From Ferruginibacter sp. (GTDB lineage Bacteria; Bacteroidota; Bacteroidia; Chitinophagales; Chitinophagaceae), in assembly GCA_025362765.1 (NCBI GenBank), contig JANYFI010000373.1:1-12314 (forward strand): 12,314 nucleotides of DNA, read 5' to 3'. The first letter of the stretch is position 1. Each line of letters begins with the position of its first letter. The position numbers and the translations under genes are program-made. This document shows positions 1 through 6,685 of the stretch, in pieces. The notes below the pieces were generated by a model that did no database searches, had not been told where the DNA came from, and saw only the letters and a program-made list of their open reading frames with translations.

Positions 1-80
1 TATGCTGTGATTGAACCCCCAATTACTCCCATCCTCTTTACCACACTGTGGATATACAACACTTCCTTTTTAAAATCCAT
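1..80 (-). CDS. Possible start of a minus-strand gene, cut by the window edge (uncertain frame)
   Basis: An ATG at 80-78 sits directly after an in-frame TAA and opens a frame of 26 codons to the window edge, beginning MDFKKEVLYIHSVVKRM. No family is recognisable from so short a piece. The case for it is only the good start context and the absence of stops. A second minus-strand frame over the same bases also reads like protein (YPQCGKEDGSNWGFN) and continues upstream to about 267, but is broken by TAA at 72-70 and TGA at 144-142. The two are mutually exclusive over 1-80: either this is a real gene start, or the region is a decayed gene and this frame is chance. Confidence 0.3.
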   Translation of the reverse strand, partial: MDFKKEVLYIHSVVKRMGVIGGSITA

Positions 81-399
81 TTACCACCCGGTATAAAACT
101 AACAGGTTTTGGTAAACCCAGGTCTTGTCTGAATCGATGAATCAGTCAAAACCTTTTTTATGCTTCGCCATGTCGCAAGACCTGAACACAGGGTACACAT
201 CTTGCATTACCTGTAAAATAATAAACGCATTGGCAACAAAAGCTACATTTTTACGCAGTATTAAAACCTATAGCAATGCAACATCCGCATAATATTTTAT
301 CCCGCTGATACCAAAATCCGTCAATCCTGCAAAGCTATTAATACCTACATTTGATAACTTAAAGTCAGTTATTTAAAATTTATTAAATCTTTTTGTTGT
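81..399. other. Intergenic region upstream of the GH20 gene
   Basis: No confident gene is seen here. A 9-bp inverted repeat, CAGGTCTTG at 119-127 and CAAGACCTG at 176-184, is separated by 48 bases. GGTTTTG and CAAAACC interleave with it. A minus-strand open frame at 267-145 reads MQDVYPVFRSCDMAKHKK near its end and may be a gene relic (see findings). An overlapping plus-strand frame of 51 codons at 137-292 has no supporting feature. The final 60 bases are very AT-rich and carry the probable promoter of the downstream gene. Confidence 0.4.
346..353 (+). promoter_or_regulatory. Putative -7 promoter element of the GH20 gene
   Basis: TACATTTG matches the Bacteroidota -7 consensus TAnnTTTG exactly and lies 46 bases before the ATG at 400, giving a leader of about 40 bases. 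No TTG is found at the expected -33 distance, so only half of the promoter is supported. Confidence 0.4.
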
Positions 400-2310
400 A
401 TGAAAAAAATAGTGTTGTTATTTTCCTGCTGCTTGTCAGTGTTTCAGGCCATTTGCCAAAATGCTGCACCGCCAGCCATTATTCCCGAGCCGGTACAAAT
501 GATACAAAACGCCGGTGTATTTTCGCTGCCTCCAAATATTACCATTTCAGCGCCGGGGCAGGCCTCCATAAAAAACGGCCTGGAGATTCTTCAGCAAAGG
601 CTCACCGTTGCAACGGGATATAAAGTATTATTCGGCAACCAGGCGGCAGCCGCTACAATTAAACTTGAACTGAACAAAACTGCTGACGCTGCCATTGGAA
701 ACGAAGGATATCATTTAAATGTTACCACTTCAAGTATTACTATTAGCGCCAACCAGCCTGCTGGTTTATTTTATGGTATACAAACCCTTATGCAATTATT
801 TCCTCCTGCCATAGAAAGTAAATCAGTGATCAACAACATGAAATGGCAAATACCCTGCGTAACAATTACAGATTATCCACGCTTTGGCTGGCGGGGTTTA
901 ATGTTTGATGTGTCCCGCCATTTTTTTAGTAAAAAAGACGTAGAGGATTTTATTGACCAGATGGCCCGTTACAAATACAATTTGTTTCACTGGCATTTAA
1001 CCGATGACGAAGGCTGGAGAATAGAAATAAAAAGTTACCCCAATCTTACCATTAAAGGAGCTTGGAGTGTAGCAAAGCAGGGATATTTCGGTACCTTCTC
1101 CACACCCCTGCCTGACGAGCCAAAAACAAACGGCGGCTTTTACACGCAGCAGGATATTAAAGAAGTGATTCAATATGCAAAAGACCGTTTTGTAAATATT
1201 TTACCCGAAATAGATGTTCCGGGTCATAGCATGGCAGCCATCGCTTCTTATCCAGACCTATCCTGCACGTCGGGCGCTGACAACTATGAAGTAATTTCTG
1301 GAGAAAGTTTCATGGACTGGTCTCATGGGGCACCGCCGATTGCTTTAAAGGACAATACCCTTTGCCCAGCCAATGAAAAAGTATATGTTTTTCTGGATAA
1401 GGTGATGACCGAAATTGCTGCCTTATTTCCGTTCGAATACATTCATGTTGGTGGAGATGAATGTCCCAAAAACTTTTGGGAAAAAAGTGATGCCATTAAA
1501 GCATTGATGCAGAAAGAAGGGCTTACAACTATGGAACAGGTACAAAGCTATTTTGAAAAAAGACTGGAAAAAATTGTTGAAAGCAAGGGCAAAAAATTTA
1601 TGGGCTGGGATGAAATACTGGAAGGAGGTCTGGCTCCTAACGCAGCAGTCATGAGCTGGCGCGGAGAGAAAGGTGGCATTGAAGCGGCTAAACTAAAACA
1701 CGATGTAGTGATGAGCCCAACCACTTATGCTTATGTAGATTATATGCAGGGTGATGAAATTATAGAGCCGCATATCTATGCCACATTGCGCCTAAAAAAA
1801 GCCTACGAATTTGAACCCATTCCAGCAGGTGTAGATCCAAAATATATTAAAGGTGGCCAGGCCAATTTATGGTCGGAACAACTGTTCAACGTGCGCCACA
1901 TGCAATACATGCTTTGGCCAAGAGCCTTTGCCATTGCGGAATGCGTATGGAGTCCAAAAGAAAAAAAAGACTGGAACCATTTTACAACAAAGGTAGAAGA
2001 CCAGTTTAAACGCTATGACATTGAACAGGTAAAATATGCACCGAGCATGTATGATCCCATCTTTACTGCAAAAAATAATAATGGCCAGCTGCAAATTGAA
2101 TTAGCCACAGAAATTGACGGACTGGATATTTATTACAGCTTTGATAATTCATTTCCCGATAATTTTTATCCTAAATACACGGCTGCGTTAACGCCGCCAA
2201 AAGATGCGGTGATGATGAAAGTAATTACTTACCGCGGCGATAAACCCATTGGCAGAATGATTGCCATGCCCATCGATGTAATGCAAAAAAGAGCGGGACT
2301 GAAAAAATAA
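400..2310 (+). CDS. Exported beta-N-acetylhexosaminidase, glycoside hydrolase family 20
   Basis: This 636-residue enzyme should remove terminal beta-linked GlcNAc or GalNAc from chitin oligomers, glycans or peptidoglycan fragments in the periplasm or outside the cell. Residues 1-20 form a signal peptide ending in AICQ. A GH20b-type N-terminal domain (about 25-158) precedes the catalytic barrel (about 162-520). Visible family motifs are FHWHLTDDEGWR at 196-207, LPEIDVPGH at 268-276, and HVGGDECP at 349-356, which holds the catalytic Asp353-Glu354 pair of substrate-assisted catalysis. WDEILEGG (403-410) and GGQANLWSE (485-493) line the sugar pocket. Residues about 560-625 look like the beta-sandwich C-terminal domain of chitobiase-type enzymes. 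Length is normal and all key residues are present. It appears monocistronic: the next gene is 238 bases away and a hairpin lies between. Exact substrate cannot be read from the sequence. Confidence 0.96.
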   Translation: MKKIVLLFSCCLSVFQAICQNAAPPAIIPEPVQMIQNAGVFSLPPNITISAPGQASIKNGLEILQQRLTVATGYKVLFGNQAAAATIKLELNKTADAAIGNEGYHLNVTTSSITISANQPAGLFYGIQTLMQLFPPAIESKSVINNMKWQIPCVTITDYPRFGWRGLMFDVSRHFFSKKDVEDFIDQMARYKYNLFHWHLTDDEGWRIEIKSYPNLTIKGAWSVAKQGYFGTFSTPLPDEPKTNGGFYTQQDIKEVIQYAKDRFVNILPEIDVPGHSMAAIASYPDLSCTSGADNYEVISGESFMDWSHGAPPIALKDNTLCPANEKVYVFLDKVMTEIAALFPFEYIHVGGDECPKNFWEKSDAIKALMQKEGLTTMEQVQSYFEKRLEKIVESKGKKFMGWDEILEGGLAPNAAVMSWRGEKGGIEAAKLKHDVVMSPTTYAYVDYMQGDEIIEPHIYATLRLKKAYEFEPIPAGVDPKYIKGGQANLWSEQLFNVRHMQYMLWPRAFAIAECVWSPKEKKDWNHFTTKVEDQFKRYDIEQVKYAPSMYDPIFTAKNNNGQLQIELATEIDGLDIYYSFDNSFPDNFYPKYTAALTPPKDAVMMKVITYRGDKPIGRMIAMPIDVMQKRAGLKK

Positions 2311-2390
2311 AGTCCGTTTATCGGTCACCGTAATAGCGTTTTATTTTTGAAGGTTTTAACCTTGGCAGGAATGCTGAAATATTTTATTGC

Positions 2391-2441
2391 AACCTTATTA
2401 TCTTATTATAGCAGGCTATCTTGCAATAAGATAATAAGGTT
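2391..2441. terminator. Perfect 17-bp inverted repeat, probable AT-rich terminator or repeat element
   Basis: AACCTTATTATCTTATT (2391-2407) is the exact reverse complement of 2425-2441, with a 17-base loop. The downstream side runs into TTTATTTTG and a T-tract at 2456-2463, so transcripts from the GH20 gene, which ends 80 bases upstream, could terminate here. The stem is AT-rich and unusually long and perfect for a simple terminator, so a small interspersed repeat is an alternative. A second short inverted repeat (AAGGTT, two T, AACCTT) lies at 2350-2363. Confidence 0.5.
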
Positions 2442-2548
2442 TTATTTTGTTTGATATTTTTTTAGTAAAATTGAAAGGGATGAATCCCTCAATCAAAATC
2501 TCTTACTATTTATTTTGCGAAAAGGTTTACAATAACATTTTAAGATAA

Positions 2549-3469
2549 ATGCAACAACAATCTTTCAACCTCACCAGCGCAGATGGACATCCAATACCCG
2601 TGTATGCCTGGCTGCCAGATGCGACACCGGTCTGCATTTTACACATTGCCCATGGCATGGCAGAATATGCAGAACGATACCACGCAGTAGCTGAAATACT
2701 GGTGCAACAGGGCATCGCAGTATATGCGCATGACCAGCGGGCTCATGGTAAAGCCGTGGCAAACATCGCAACGGCCGGGATTGGCGAAATAGATGGGTTT
2801 AATAAGCAGGTAGAAGATGTACACCTGGCGGTAAGGCATTTAAAAAACACCTGGCCTCAACAAAAAATATTCCTGCTCGGTCATAGTATGGGTTCTTTTA
2901 TATGCCAGCGTTTTTTTCAATTGCATGGTAATACCATTGACGGACTGATATTATCCGCCACCAATGGAAAGAAAGACCCATTGCTGAATGCGGGTATTTT
3001 TATTGCCTGGCTGCAGATGAAATTTTATGGCCCCCATCACCGCAGTACGCTACTCAACAAACTAAGCTTTGGGAAATTTAATGATGCTTTTAAACCAAAC
3101 AGAACCGCCTTCGATTGGTTAAGCCGCGACAATAAAATGGTGGACGATTATATAACCGACGCACAATGCGGCTTTATTTGCAGCGTCCAATTTTTTTACT
3201 ACTTTTTTAAGGGTATCCGCGATGCGTTTGCTGCAAAAAATATCCGGCATATTCCCGCCAACGTACCAGTATATGCATTTGCGGGCGACAAAGACCCTGT
3301 TGGCCTGAATGGCAAAGGCTTTTTGCAATTGATCAATAATTGGAAAGCTGCCGGCGTGAAGGATATTTCCTACACATTATATCCCGGCGGAAGACATGAA
3401 ATGATGAATGAAATAAACCGTTCGGAAGTGCTCGATGATTTAGTGCGGTGGATGAAGGGGCATCAATGA
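2549..3469 (+). CDS. Alpha/beta hydrolase, monoacylglycerol lipase / lysophospholipase-like (Hydrolase_4 family)
   Basis: A 306-residue single-domain serine hydrolase with no signal peptide, so probably cytoplasmic. The fold's landmarks occur in order: HIAHGMAEYAERY at 32-44, the oxyanion-hole HG motif typical of Hydrolase_4 members; YAHDQRAHG at 59-67; the nucleophile elbow GHSMGS at 111-116 with Ser113; the acid at GDKDPVG (Asp249 most likely); and the catalytic His283 in GGRHEMMNE, a signature shared with monoacylglycerol lipases. A helical cap occupies about 140-235. By homology it should cleave monoacylglycerols, lysophospholipids or related esters; the true substrate is not visible. The ATG at 2549 is the natural start, since the conserved strand begins within 20 residues. 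Neighbours give no pathway clue. Confidence 0.9.
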   Translation: MQQQSFNLTSADGHPIPVYAWLPDATPVCILHIAHGMAEYAERYHAVAEILVQQGIAVYAHDQRAHGKAVANIATAGIGEIDGFNKQVEDVHLAVRHLKNTWPQQKIFLLGHSMGSFICQRFFQLHGNTIDGLILSATNGKKDPLLNAGIFIAWLQMKFYGPHHRSTLLNKLSFGKFNDAFKPNRTAFDWLSRDNKMVDDYITDAQCGFICSVQFFYYFFKGIRDAFAAKNIRHIPANVPVYAFAGDKDPVGLNGKGFLQLINNWKAAGVKDISYTLYPGGRHEMMNEINRSEVLDDLVRWMKGHQ

Positions 3470-3485
3470 TAAGTGGTATTTGAAC

Positions 3486-3632
3486 CTATAAAAAAAGTTC
3501 TTCCATTATGTCATCCACTGCGTTAACTGCAGTTGTAAAACCGATTTTAATGTTATCCACAATGAATTCTTTGAGATACGCAGGTGGTGGCTCTTTTCAG
3601 CGCAGGAGTTTAGCTGGTAGTTTGACTATCAT
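3486..3632 (-). pseudogene. Coding-like relic, small frame interrupted by TGA
   Basis: On the minus strand, an ATG at 3632 opens MIVKLPAKLLR, meets TGA at 3599-3597, and then continues in frame for 36 codons with protein-like composition, including KEPPPAYLKEFIVDN and NAVDDIMEELFL before TAG at 3488-3486. A single TGG-to-TGA change would explain the break. Just upstream, in another frame, CIRQAEIVAALTSNDSQTTS ends at a TAA near 3615. No family is recognised. These pieces suggest a decayed small gene or genes in the gap between the hydrolase and the VOC gene. Chance open frames remain possible. Confidence 0.3.
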
Positions 3633-3737
3633 TAGAAGTTAAAGCGGCGACAATTTCGGCCTGACGAATGCAATTCAATTGTCAGTGAAAGACCAAGTTC
3701 CTAAAAAATCTTGCGGGGTAAAATGAATGATTTTGCA

Positions 3738-4160
3738 TTACCGTTCTGGTTCCATAGTAACCTTCCAGCTAATGCCAAATTTATCAATACAAATACCATA
3801 ATAAGAACCCCAGAATGTCATATTTATGGGCACTTTTACCTGTCCGCTATCGCAAAGTTCACTGAACAGCCGGTCAGCTTCTTCCTTACTGTCAGTGTGA
3901 ATGATCAGAGAAAAATTATTATACGCCTCGGTTTTACTGGCTTCCTGGTTGTCAGCGCCCATTAATATTGTTTCTTTGCTGATGGGCAAAGAAATATGCA
4001 TAATTTTTTCGTCTGCTTTCTGAAAAATTTGCCGGTCTGCTTTGGAAACATCTTTATAGCGCCCAATGTATTTAAACTCAGTGCGAAAAACTGACTTATA
4101 AAAATTAAATGCCGCTTCGCAATTGCCATTAAAATAAATGTATGGATTCAATGTAATCAT
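3738..4160 (-). CDS. PhnB-like VOC (glyoxalase/bleomycin-resistance fold) protein
   Basis: A 140-residue cytoplasmic protein of the PhnB / 3-demethylubiquinone-methyltransferase-like branch of the VOC superfamily. It opens with NPYIYFNGNCEAAFNFYKSVF, cut here as NPYIYFNG followed by EAAFNFYKSVF (5-25), and ends with WGSYYGICIDKFGISW (117-132), both typical of the branch. MHISLPI (54-60) and LIMGAD-like ILMGAD (65-70) form the central strands. Proteins of this group are usually annotated as hypothetical, with no proven reaction. I chose the ATG at 4160; a TTG nine bases upstream is also in frame but unnecessary. The gene stands alone, with 259 bases to its minus-strand neighbour upstream. Confidence 0.9.
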   Translation of the reverse strand: MITLNPYIYFNGNCEAAFNFYKSVFRTEFKYIGRYKDVSKADRQIFQKADEKIMHISLPISKETILMGADNQEASKTEAYNNFSLIIHTDSKEEADRLFSELCDSGQVKVPINMTFWGSYYGICIDKFGISWKVTMEPER

Positions 4161-4214
4161 GAAAAACAATTTTAAATTTTGATTACCCTCTCGCCCGTAT
4201 TACTTCCGTGCCTG

Positions 4215-4347
4215 CGGGGTTTTTACATCTATAATTTTAAATTTCATAAACGAATACATCTGCGAAACCCCGACGGGACTTAAGAACTTTATGTCGTCCT
4301 GTTTTAGTTGACTTATTCACTTTTTGGGAGTCAACCTATTTCAGGAC
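4215..4347. repeat. Repeat-rich spacer with nested inverted repeats, possible insertion-sequence end or MITE relic
   Basis: CGGGGTTT (4215-4222) pairs with AAACCCCG (4265-4272), and TACATCT occurs beside both arms. Next to it, GTCCTG (4296-4301) and GTTGACT (4307-4313) are mirrored by AGTCAAC (4329-4335) and CAGGAC (4342-4347), giving a two-part inverted repeat around a 15-base centre. The second structure resembles the ends of Bacteroidota insertion sequences. That resemblance is from memory and no transposase is present. Confidence 0.4.
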
Positions 4348-4419
4348 TATACACCTGCAAACGCCTATAAATATTTCACATACGAATATACTCAATTCTT
4401 TAAGCAAACCAATCGTTGC

Positions 4420-5298
4420 TCAACGCCTGCTCAAATGCTCCTCATACTCCTTTTGCAAATCCGCCAATTGTTCGTCATAGCCAGCCCTGTCCATAAATGC
4501 CGAGGGGTTGTAAGCATCTCCTGGCTTGTGTTTGCTGTGCAGATTAAACTGGCTGGCATGCGATGCTACCCAAATATCAAACGATAATTTTTTCATGGTG
4601 TGCAACGTATGCGCATAGTCGTCGGCAATGTTGGGATAAGCAGGAATGTCGTTGAAATTTTTATCCGTTACAATGGAGGGCATGTTGGCAATTAATACGG
4701 TGTATGTTTTTTGTGCGTCGCTTGTTTTTAGTAAAAAACTACAGGAGCCCTTAGTGTGTCCCGGATGGTGCAGCAGTTGTAGTTGCACCCCGCCAAACCG
4801 GATGGTATCGTTATCGTGCAGCAGGCTGTCGGCCACCAATGGCGCAAACATAGCACCCTTTCCGCCCATTGCATAATCACTGGCACCGCCATCTGCCAGC
4901 ACCGCCGCATCGCCTGCATCAATCATCATTTTGGCGCCGGTAATTTTTTTAATGGCGGCCATAGCACCCAGATGATCATAATGCGCCTGCGTGGTTAATA
5001 ATATTTTGGTATCAGCTAATTTAAAGCCCAGCATGCTGATATTCCTTTTGATTTGTGCAGCTGAATTGGCCAATCCGGTATTGATCAGGATATTTCCTTT
5101 TGGGGTAGTGATAAGAAAACAGGCAAGGTCGTAAGTGCCCACATAATACAGGTTGCCCGCTATCCTAAAGGGCGGGTATGGTTTTGACCAGTAGGCGTTG
5201 GTGACTTTCGGCTGCATCACTTTTTGAGCCTGTAAACCTGTAGTGGTAAACAAAAAAATATTCGCAAGTGCAACTGCCCGCCATAATAATTGTAGCAT
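4420..5298 (-). CDS. bla: Subclass B3 metallo-beta-lactamase, GOB-like
   Basis: A 292-residue exported zinc hydrolase that should open beta-lactam rings, probably including carbapenems, in the periplasm. Residues 1-24 are a signal peptide ending in LQAQ. The zinc motif is TTQAHYDHLGA: Gln104, His106, Asp108 and His109 correspond to positions 116, 118, 120 and 121 of the B3 numbering. Gln in place of His at 116 is the mark of the GOB enzymes of Elizabethkingia. His181 in HHPGHTKGSCSF is the 196 equivalent, and His247 in WVASHASQF the 263 equivalent. Met206 in LIANMPS matches the Met221 of GOB enzymes, where other B3 enzymes have Ser. The C-terminal stretch DAYNPSAFMD also follows GOB. No AmpR-type regulator is adjacent. 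All ligands are present, so it is likely active; spectrum and expression are unknown. A non-lactamase MBL-fold role is less likely given the GOB-specific residues. Confidence 0.93.
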   Translation of the reverse strand: MLQLLWRAVALANIFLFTTTGLQAQKVMQPKVTNAYWSKPYPPFRIAGNLYYVGTYDLACFLITTPKGNILINTGLANSAAQIKRNISMLGFKLADTKILLTTQAHYDHLGAMAAIKKITGAKMMIDAGDAAVLADGGASDYAMGGKGAMFAPLVADSLLHDNDTIRFGGVQLQLLHHPGHTKGSCSFLLKTSDAQKTYTVLIANMPSIVTDKNFNDIPAYPNIADDYAHTLHTMKKLSFDIWVASHASQFNLHSKHKPGDAYNPSAFMDRAGYDEQLADLQKEYEEHLSRR

Positions 5299-5323
5299 AT
5301 TTTATTCATTAAAATTAACACCT

Positions 5324-5331
5324 CAAATATA
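5324..5331 (-). promoter_or_regulatory. Putative -7 promoter element of the metallo-beta-lactamase gene
   Basis: Read on the minus strand this is TATATTTG, an exact TAnnTTTG match ending 26 bases before the ATG at 5298, so a leader of about 20 bases. A TTG at the correct -33 spacing is absent; the nearest is only 13 bases away. Confidence 0.45.
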
Positions 5332-5540
5332 TTGGCTTGTTGTGCAACATTTCATTCTGTTGGTACTATTTATTTTTTGTTGGGCAATAATTGCTACAAC
5401 CTATCGCTGGCTATCCTCAACTTCATAACGAGGTTCATACACTTTTTAAAAAAAATCCGAAAACATGCCGTTCCAAAACTGCTGGAATTTAACGTGCTGT
5501 TAATACCTATCGGCGGAATCTTCCTCTAAATAAACAGCAT

Positions 5541-5548
5541 TAAATTTG
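5541..5548 (+). promoter_or_regulatory. Putative -7 promoter element of the OmpA-family lipoprotein gene
   Basis: TAAATTTG matches TAnnTTTG exactly and implies a leader of about 75 bases before the ATG at 5631. No clear -33 TTG is seen. Confidence 0.35.
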
Positions 5549-5630
5549 CGATTCGGTTTCAATTAGCAAGTTTTAAAATTCTCTGGCATCATTATTTATT
5601 ATTATGGCTAAACCTTAAAACATATATATA

Positions 5631-6503
5631 ATGAAAAGTTTCTTACCTGTATTAATGGCAATCTTTTTTTTGCCTGGCTGTGTTGCTAAAAAATTGTTGG
5701 TACAATCGCAGATGCAAACTGCGGCGCTGAGGGCTGACAGTACAAAACTGGCCAACCACATTTCTGGACTTACTGGAAACATTAACGACCTGAACAAACA
5801 GATACGCGACCTGCAAAGTAACATTGCTGACCTGAAGGCGCAGAACAGCCAACTTACAGACCAGATTAGCCAGTTAAACAGCAAGAACAGCCAGCTTGGT
5901 CAACTTACCGAAGCACAGAAAAATAAACTGAGCCAAACAGAACAAACACTGGCCCAACAAAAAGAAAACCTGCTGACGCAGCAACAAAAATTACAACAAT
6001 TGCAAACCTTGCTGGAGCAACAAAAAAACCAGTCGCTATTGCTAAAAAACAGGATGGCAGAGGCTTTGAAAGGATTTAATTCAAATGATCTATCCGTAGT
6101 GCAGAAAAATGGTAAAGTGTATGTGAGCCTGTCAGAAAATCTATTGTTTCCATCCGGCAGTGCCGTAGTAAATAATAATGGTGTGGATGCCTTATCGAAA
6201 CTGGCCGCGGTTTTAAACACCGAGTCGGATGTGGCAGTGAATATCGAAGGGCATACGGATAGTATTCCTATCCGCGGAAAATATAAAGACAATTGGGATT
6301 TAAGTACGGCCCGTGCCAACGCTATTGTACGGGTATTGGTGAATAATTATAAGGTAGACCCGGTTAGAGTAATTGCTTCAGGGCATAGTTATTTTGATCC
6401 GCTGGAAAGTAATTCTACTCCGGAAGGCAGGGCAAAAAACAGGCGAACAGAAATTATACTCTCACCGAAACTGGACGAAATGTATAAACTATTGGGCATG
6501 TAA
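5631..6503 (+). CDS. OmpA-family peptidoglycan-binding lipoprotein with a coiled-coil stalk
   Basis: A 290-residue envelope protein expected to tether the outer membrane to peptidoglycan. Residues 1-17 form a lipoprotein signal with lipobox LPGC and lipidated Cys17. The residues after it (VAKK) lack the acidic surface-export signal known in Bacteroidota, so the periplasmic face of the outer membrane is likely. Residues about 33-145 are a Gln/Asn/Leu-rich coiled coil with recurring NSQL and QQK units. The OmpA C-terminal domain spans about 160-280: LLFPSGSAVV (171-180), IEGHTDSIPI (205-214) with Asp210, and NWDLSTARA (221-229) with Arg228, the residues that contact diaminopimelate. GRAKNRRTEI (266-275) closes it. 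The layout resembles YiaD-like and MotB-like proteins, but there is no transmembrane segment as in MotB. It is monocistronic with its own terminator. Confidence 0.93.
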   Translation: MKSFLPVLMAIFFLPGCVAKKLLVQSQMQTAALRADSTKLANHISGLTGNINDLNKQIRDLQSNIADLKAQNSQLTDQISQLNSKNSQLGQLTEAQKNKLSQTEQTLAQQKENLLTQQQKLQQLQTLLEQQKNQSLLLKNRMAEALKGFNSNDLSVVQKNGKVYVSLSENLLFPSGSAVVNNNGVDALSKLAAVLNTESDVAVNIEGHTDSIPIRGKYKDNWDLSTARANAIVRVLVNNYKVDPVRVIASGHSYFDPLESNSTPEGRAKNRRTEIILSPKLDEMYKLLGM

Positions 6504-6519
6504 TTTTTACTGATGACAT

Positions 6520-6552
6520 AAAAAAGCCCCCAACAAAATTGGGGGCTTTTTT
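6520..6552. terminator. Strong bidirectional rho-independent terminator
   Basis: AAAAAAGCCCCCAA (6520-6533) pairs perfectly with TTGGGGGCTTTTTT (6539-6552) around the loop CAAAA. The GC core and T-run suit termination after the OmpA lipoprotein, which ends 16 bases upstream. The A-run on the left gives the same signal for minus-strand transcripts coming from the Dabb gene side. Confidence 0.92.
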
Positions 6553-6566
6553 ATGCACTTATTCTT

Positions 6567-6680
6567 TTATAATTCTAACGAATAACCTTCCCAATAGGTT
6601 CTTTTTACAAACTGGTTGGTTTCGTCATAATTGGCAATCTTCATATTCGCCGCATCCGATAATAATTTCTTTCTTCCGGG
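6567..6680 (-). pseudogene. C-terminal relic resembling a Gfo/Idh/MocA-family dehydrogenase
   Basis: Directly after the stop of the Dabb gene, a second minus-strand frame reads 37 codons to TAA at 6569-6567. It contains GRKKLLSDAANMKIANYDE and NQFVKRTYWEGYSLEL. This resembles the usual C-terminal tail of Bacteroidota Gfo/Idh/MocA oxidoreductases, with a pattern like WDaxNMkxtN followed by fvkrxYReGW. Nothing of the N-terminal Rossmann domain exists: the frame closes (TAG, TGA) once it enters the Dabb gene. I infer that a deletion or rearrangement joined the Dabb gene to the end of a former dehydrogenase gene. An internal ATG could in theory give a 25-residue peptide (6644-6567), but a relic is more likely. 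Confidence 0.45.
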
Positions 6681-6685
6681 GATCT

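Larger units (their letters stand above)
5299..5630. other. Divergent intergenic region between the metallo-beta-lactamase and the OmpA lipoprotein
   Basis: These 332 bases hold no convincing gene; short plus-strand open frames have poor composition and no motifs. The region carries one exact TAnnTTTG element facing each way (5331-5324 minus and 5541-5548 plus), consistent with two separate divergent promoters. Confidence 0.5.

Noticed and set aside
137..292. 51-codon plus-strand frame (starts MNQSKPFLCF)
   Set aside because: It lies opposite a more protein-like minus-strand frame, has no promoter or recognisable domain, and is of a size expected by chance.
5900..6319. 139-codon minus-strand frame inside the OmpA lipoprotein gene
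   Set aside because: It is antisense to a clearly identified coiled-coil and OmpA domain; its Cys/Phe/Ser-rich composition is a shadow of the Gln/Lys/Leu codons on the other strand.
4420..6503. Resistance or defence island around the metallo-beta-lactamase
   Set aside because: Neighbouring genes are ordinary envelope and VOC proteins in separate transcription units; no integrase, transposase, toxin-antitoxin pair or nuclease is present.
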